This document shows positions 60,705 through 64,000 of a stretch of 64,000 bases of DNA, piece after piece (position 1 is the first letter of the stretch; every line of letters begins with the position of its first letter). The notes under the pieces were generated by a model. It saw only the letters and a program-made list of their open reading frames with translations. It made no database searches and was not told where the DNA came from. This DNA is from Pseudidiomarina aquimaris (GTDB lineage Bacteria; Pseudomonadota; Gammaproteobacteria; Enterobacterales; Alteromonadaceae): the NCBI RefSeq assembly GCF_003987395.1, contig NZ_PIPT01000008.1, forward strand, positions 108,822-172,821, read 5' to 3'. The position numbers and the translations under genes were made by a program.

Positions 60705-61745
60705 TTAGTTTAACGTAAGGGTCACGCTGCGGTTACGCACGTAATCATCAAGATTTACGTTGTCACCATTATACGTCAGGGTAACGGCTTCTGGTTTGCA
60801 TAAGATGATATCAAAAGGTGGCTCGCCCGTCAGCGGCATGCGATAACCTGCAGCTTTTACGCCGATAGCGATATCGTCGCCGGTGGCGTCGGTGACTTTA
60901 ATCCAGCACGCTTGGTTGAATTCGAACACGAGTTGTTCGGGAGCTGGTGCTGTTGTAGCTGGTTCTGTTGTAGTTGGTTCGCTGGTTGTGGGTTCGCTGG
61001 CTGTCGCTTCGTTAGTTGTCGCCTCGGTGGTTGTCGGTTCGGCCAAGTCGGTGGTGTCGGCTTCCCCCGTGGTAGAACCACGGGCTACTTCAGTGTTGGT
61101 TGCCGAGTCGACAGTATCGCTGATGTCGCTGCTGTTCGTATTCTTCGCGGCAGTCGTATTGCGGGCGACGGCTTCTTCTTCGGTCATGCGAGCTGGGCGC
61201 ACGACTTGCGGAATGTTTTGCACTGTTGCACGTTCTTGTTTTGCTTCTTGCTCGGTCGGTGCATCTTCGCTGCCCGTGATGGTTTTCAGGCTGAAGTTGC
61301 TTTCTTGCCACCACCAAATCAGCACCAAGGCTAACACCGCAAGGATGATGATATAGCTAACCCATTTTAACCGGCTGTCGTTGCGTTCACGTACCTTACG
61401 CCGCGAAAAGCTTTGCATCTTCACATTGCTGGCTTGGCTGGTGTCATAGCCATGCTCATTGAATGCCTTGAAGACTTTTTCTTCGTTCACCTCTAAGGCT
61501 TTTGCCATCGAACGCAGGTAGCCACGAACGAAAGTAGTCGAGGCAAGCTTTTCATAGTCATCAGCCTCAATCAATTGTACAACAGTTAAGCGCAAGCGCA
61601 GACTATCAGCCACTTGCTGCTGGCTGAGGCCTTTTTGCTCGCGTGCTTGGGCTAAGATTTGCCCTGGCGTTTGTGCTGCTGACTGATCAGTTTGGGTGCC
61701 CTCTTCAGGCAGCTCATCATTGAGTAAATCTTTATTCGAGGTCAT
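60705..61745 (-). CDS. rodZ: Cytoskeletal and cell-shape protein RodZ
   Basis: The 346-residue product has an N-terminal helix-turn-helix domain (about 28-95, LAQAREQKGLSQQQVADSL) that binds MreB. The membrane segment (WVSYIIILAVLALVLIWWW) spans about 128-146. A Thr/Glu/Ala/Pro-rich periplasmic linker and the C-terminal DUF4115 beta domain (CWIKVTDATGDDI ... EAVTLTYNGDNVNL) follow. Residues 220-227 (VARGSTTG) in the linker are encoded by a GTAG palindromic repeat (61066-61088). The linker just after it repeats TTEAT/TSEPTT units. It overlaps nothing and is 11 bases from pilW. Confidence 0.95.
   Translation of the reverse strand: MTSNKDLLNDELPEEGTQTDQSAAQTPGQILAQAREQKGLSQQQVADSLRLRLTVVQLIEADDYEKLASTTFVRGYLRSMAKALEVNEEKVFKAFNEHGYDTSQASNVKMQSFSRRKVRERNDSRLKWVSYIIILAVLALVLIWWWQESNFSLKTITGSEDAPTEQEAKQERATVQNIPQVVRPARMTEEEAVARNTTAAKNTNSSDISDTVDSATNTEVARGSTTGEADTTDLAEPTTTEATTNEATASEPTTSEPTTTEPATTAPAPEQLVFEFNQACWIKVTDATGDDIAIGVKAAGYRMPLTGEPPFDIILCKPEAVTLTYNGDNVNLDDYVRNRSVTLTLN
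61066..61088 (-). repeat. Single GTAG palindromic repeat inside rodZ
   Basis: On the minus strand GTAG plus CCCGTGGTTCTACCACGGG, in frame, encoding VARGSTTG with the following base. It lies in the flexible periplasmic linker of RodZ. Confidence 0.95.
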
Positions 61746-61756
61746 GGGTTACTTCA

Positions 61757-62533
61757 TTAAGAGTTGGTTGCGGCGCGCATGCGGTAAGCGTCGGCTTGAC
61801 GCGAATCCGGAAAGCGCGACAAAAGTAAATCGCCGAAACTCCGTTGCCGCGCACGGTCATTTTGTTGCCGAGCGAGTTCGCTTTCAAGCCAGAGATACTC
61901 GGCTGAAAGTTGCGGTAACTGGGAGCGGCGCTTCAAAACATCTGCGGCCTCTTGATAACGTTCTTGCTCTAACAATACCGCAGCATAGGTTTCTAAAATA
62001 GTGCTATTGCGCGAGCTATGGTTGATAGCTCGTTTAAAATAGTTGTCTGATTTTTGCTGCTGTCCGGCGCGGGCAGCGCAGCGGGCAGCATTCTCATAGG
62101 TTGCGGCAACTTTCACATAGTCAGGAATATTGAGCGCGCGGACAAAACTTTGTTCAGCTTCATCGTAACGGCCCATGTTACAAAGCAGCGCACCCAAATT
62201 ATTATGGGTGTCGCCATTGCTTGGCTGCAGCTGAATCGCCTTGCGATAGTACTGCTCGGCCATGTCGAAATCCTGTACCTGCTGGTAATAAAAAGCTAAA
62301 CCGGTTTGCACGGAAGGATTGTCGGGCGTGTAATCGCGAGCGCGCTCAAGGTTAACCCTCGCTTGCTCATAATTCCCGCTTTGCAGATATTGAAGACCGA
62401 GCGCCAAGCGTGTTGCTGCTGCTTCTTTTGCATTAAACTCTTGCGCAGGCTTTTCTTTACCATCCACTGTGCGCTGACTTACGCAGCCAGTACAAAGTGT
62501 TGCAAGAAGAAGAATGTAGAGCAAATTGCGCAT
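61757..62533 (-). CDS. pilW: Type IV pilus biogenesis/stability lipoprotein PilW (PilF)
   Basis: The 258-residue product has a lipobox (LLATLCTG|C17) and about six TPR units (ALGLQYLQSGNYEQARVNLE, GLAFYYQQVQDFDMAEQYYR, NLGALLCNMGRYDEAEQSF). It acts as pilotin for the type IV pilus secretin PilQ. It could in principle also help the lipid-free GspD, but that is speculation. Conserved position between rlmN and rodZ. Confidence 0.92.
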   Translation of the reverse strand: MRNLLYILLLATLCTGCVSQRTVDGKEKPAQEFNAKEAAATRLALGLQYLQSGNYEQARVNLERARDYTPDNPSVQTGLAFYYQQVQDFDMAEQYYRKAIQLQPSNGDTHNNLGALLCNMGRYDEAEQSFVRALNIPDYVKVAATYENAARCAARAGQQQKSDNYFKRAINHSSRNSTILETYAAVLLEQERYQEAADVLKRRSQLPQLSAEYLWLESELARQQNDRARQRSFGDLLLSRFPDSRQADAYRMRAATNS

Positions 62534-62616
62534 GTCGGGTCCTCGTTGCTGAATTACCTATGCTACCCTGAATGCGCCGTGCCTGCCTATGTTTTTTGCG
62601 GCTTTTCGCGATGGAT

Positions 62617-63750
62617 TTACGAAATCTTGACGTCGATTCCGCTACCGCCACGCTGGGCGCGTTGCTTTTTCAGGATACGTTTGGTGCGGTCGACGACATC
62701 GCCGACGAGCTGGCCACAAGCGGCATCAATATCGTCGCCACGTGTTTTCCGCACCGTCACAATATAACCCTTTTCTATCAGAACCTTAGCAAAGCGGTCA
62801 ATGCGCGAGTTACTCGAGCGCCCATAATCGTTGCCAGGGAAAGGGTTGAATGGAATCAAATTGATCTTGCACGGCGTGTTTTTAAGCGTTTCGGCAAGTT
62901 CATGTGCCTGGTCCATGCTGTCGTTTACATGGTCCAGCATCACGTATTCAATGGTAATGTTCTTGTTTGCTTTCGAGCCGTCAATATAGTGGCGGCTAGC
63001 TTCAAGAAACTCTTCGATATTGTACTTCTTGTTGATCGGTACAATTTCGTTTCTAAGTTCATCGTTTGGCGCATGCAAACTGATGGCAAGAGCTACGTCG
63101 ATCTGCTCTTTCAGCTTGTATAGCGCAGGCACTACGCCCGATGTACTCAGTGTTACACGGCGTTTGCTCAGACCGAAAGCGTTGTCGTCAAGCATCAGGT
63201 CCATGGCCGGAACCACGTTATTGAGGTTCAAGAGCGGTTCGCCCATGCCCATCATGACAACATTGGTGACAGGCTTGATACCGGTATCACCGAAAGGACC
63301 GAGTAACTTATTTACCCGCCAAACTTGGCCGATGATTTCCGCAACACGAAGGTTACGATTGAAGCCTTGCTGCGCCGTTGAGCAGAATGTGCATTCGAGC
63401 GCACAACCGACCTGTGAGCTTACGCACAAGGTAGCGCGGTCGCTTTCTGGAATCCATACCGTCTCGACGTCTTGGCCGTCGAATAACGTCATGGCAAATT
63501 TGATGGTGCCATCAGAAGATTGTTGTTGCATACGCACTTCTGGTGCACGAATCTCAGCGATTTCTTTGAGCTTTTCTCTGAGAACTTTGTTGAGGTTGGT
63601 CATCTCATCAAAGTTGTCGACGCAGTAATGGTAAAGCCACTTCATGACCTGATCGGCACGGAAAGGCTTCTCGCCCAGTTCTTTAAAGAACTCGCGCATA
63701 CCTTGGCGATTGAGATCGAGAAGGTTAACTTTTTTGTCGACTGCGTTCAT
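62617..63750 (-). CDS. rlmN: Dual-specificity 23S rRNA (A2503)/tRNA (A37) methyltransferase RlmN
   Basis: The 377-residue radical SAM enzyme has the cluster motif C116-x3-C120-x2-C123 ([15 protein letters not shown]). It also has the methyl-carrying cysteine regions near the C-terminus ([18 protein letters not shown]). SAM-binding [13 protein letters not shown] is intact. The ATG at 63750 starts [18 protein letters not shown], which is typical. It is the first gene of the operon in this window. Upstream are a dispersed repeat and a GTAG repeat pair. Confidence 0.97.
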   Translation of the reverse strand: MNAVDKKVNLLDLNRQGMREFFKELGEKPFRADQVMKWLYHYCVDNFDEMTNLNKVLREKLKEIAEIRAPEVRMQQQSSDGTIKFAMTLFDGQDVETVWIPESDRATLCVSSQVGCALECTFCSTAQQGFNRNLRVAEIIGQVWRVNKLLGPFGDTGIKPVTNVVMMGMGEPLLNLNNVVPAMDLMLDDNAFGLSKRRVTLSTSGVVPALYKLKEQIDVALAISLHAPNDELRNEIVPINKKYNIEEFLEASRHYIDGSKANKNITIEYVMLDHVNDSMDQAHELAETLKNTPCKINLIPFNPFPGNDYGRSSNSRIDRFAKVLIEKGYIVTVRKTRGDDIDAACGQLVGDVVDRTKRILKKQRAQRGGSGIDVKIS

Positions 63751-63762
63751 AAAATCCTAAAA

Positions 63763-63792
63763 CGTTGTTTGCTATTTGCTGTTCGTTGTTCG
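63763..63792. repeat. 30-base dispersed repeat, copy upstream of rlmN
   Basis: Same sequence as 58195-58224 except at two positions. It lies between the rlmN start and pair 5 of the GTAG repeats. Confidence 0.85.
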
Positions 63793-63793
63793 C

Positions 63794-63875
63794 GTAGCCC
63801 GCAGTTCTACTGCGGGATATTTCGAATTCAACAAACTCAGTAGAAGCGTCAGGTTAGGCCCGTAGTAGAACTACG
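63794..63875. repeat. Inverted pair of GTAG palindromic repeats upstream of rlmN, pair 5
   Basis: Left copy: GTAG (63794-63797) plus CCCGCAGTTCTACTGCGGG (63798-63816). Right copy, opposite orientation, begins at 63859 and is truncated after 63875; the terminal GGGCTAC is lost. The spacer (TCGAATTCAACAA...AGAAGCGTCAGGTT) matches pairs 2-4. Nothing further was recognised in 63876-64000. Confidence 0.9.
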
Positions 63876-64000
63876 TATATGGTCTCCTCCAACTTTGCAA
63901 GTTAAAACCGGTCGTAAGCGAAGTTGCGTTCGTATATTCGGCCTCGAGTCACAATGTATTCACTTCTAGCTCATTGTAGGGCCTTGATGTAATCCGCGCA

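Noticed and set aside
60883..61356. Long plus-strand frames opposite rodZ (Val/Ser/Gly-rich)
   Set aside because: They are antisense shadows of the Thr/Glu/Pro-rich RodZ linker; no start signal and composition is explained by the repeat on the other strand.

Overview
The window comes from the chromosome of a marine gammaproteobacterium. I would place it in Alteromonadales, close to Idiomarina/Pseudidiomarina, but that is an inference. It rests on the conserved order rlmN-pilW-rodZ-ispG-hisS-yfgM-bamB-der, the divergent gspC/hslO arrangement, and the marine-type exopolysaccharide and secretion genes. No rRNA, tRNA, insertion sequence, prophage or CRISPR array was seen.

Layout. (1) 1-26000 is a polysaccharide region. 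On the minus strand ugd, wecA, a very large SLBB export protein, pgi, a prolyl-4-hydroxylase-like oxygenase and a Wzi-like outer-membrane protein (cut by the window edge) run leftward. On the plus strand wecG-wecB-wecC-GT4 and then GT2-two chain-length-regulator-like proteins-Wzy-Wzx-AsnB-like run rightward. A pyruvyl transferase lies between them on the minus strand. Two exported proteins of polysaccharide-lyase type (a beta-helix protein and a heparinase-like lipoprotein) follow. WecA, WecB, WecC and WecG predict a Wzx/Wzy-type glycan starting GlcNAc-ManNAcA, probably pyruvylated. (2) 24027-40242 runs leftward. A GfcABCD/YjbEFGH-like operon is followed after 12 bases by a complete second type II secretion system in the order G-E-F-H-I-J-K-L-M-C-D, resembling Xps/Hxc systems. 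It ends in a lipoprotein secretin and is followed by an abundant-looking acidic exported protein that may be an S-layer protein and the substrate. (3) 40318-52596 holds mscS and the canonical gspC-N operon. (4) 52729-64000 holds hslO, a 13-codon peptide gene with its own terminator, a DUF4760-like membrane protein, hslR, and the der...rlmN housekeeping operon.

The most unusual signal is a family of short palindromic repeats. Each begins GTAG, followed by a 19-base hairpin such as CCCGTGGTTCTACCACGGG. I count 13 copies at seven loci, mostly as inverted pairs forming a unit of about 88-98 bases with a partly conserved spacer. They look like REP/BIME elements of the kind moved by RAYT transposases, but they are found inside genes. 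Copies are translated in frame in GspI, GspJ, Der and RodZ, always as VAR[G/S]ST[T/A]G and, in reverse, PVVEPRAT. In three other genes (the SLBB protein, hslR and der, which thus carries two) the GTAG of the repeat supplies the stop codon. A separate 30-base dispersed repeat supplies the stop of hisS. A palindrome made of two perfect DnaA-box sequences lies inside the second gspH.

Start codons were moved from the longest open frame where a ribosome-binding site, an ATGA overlap or a signal peptide argued for it; this is stated for each gene. All functional calls come from motif recognition and context only; no database search was possible.
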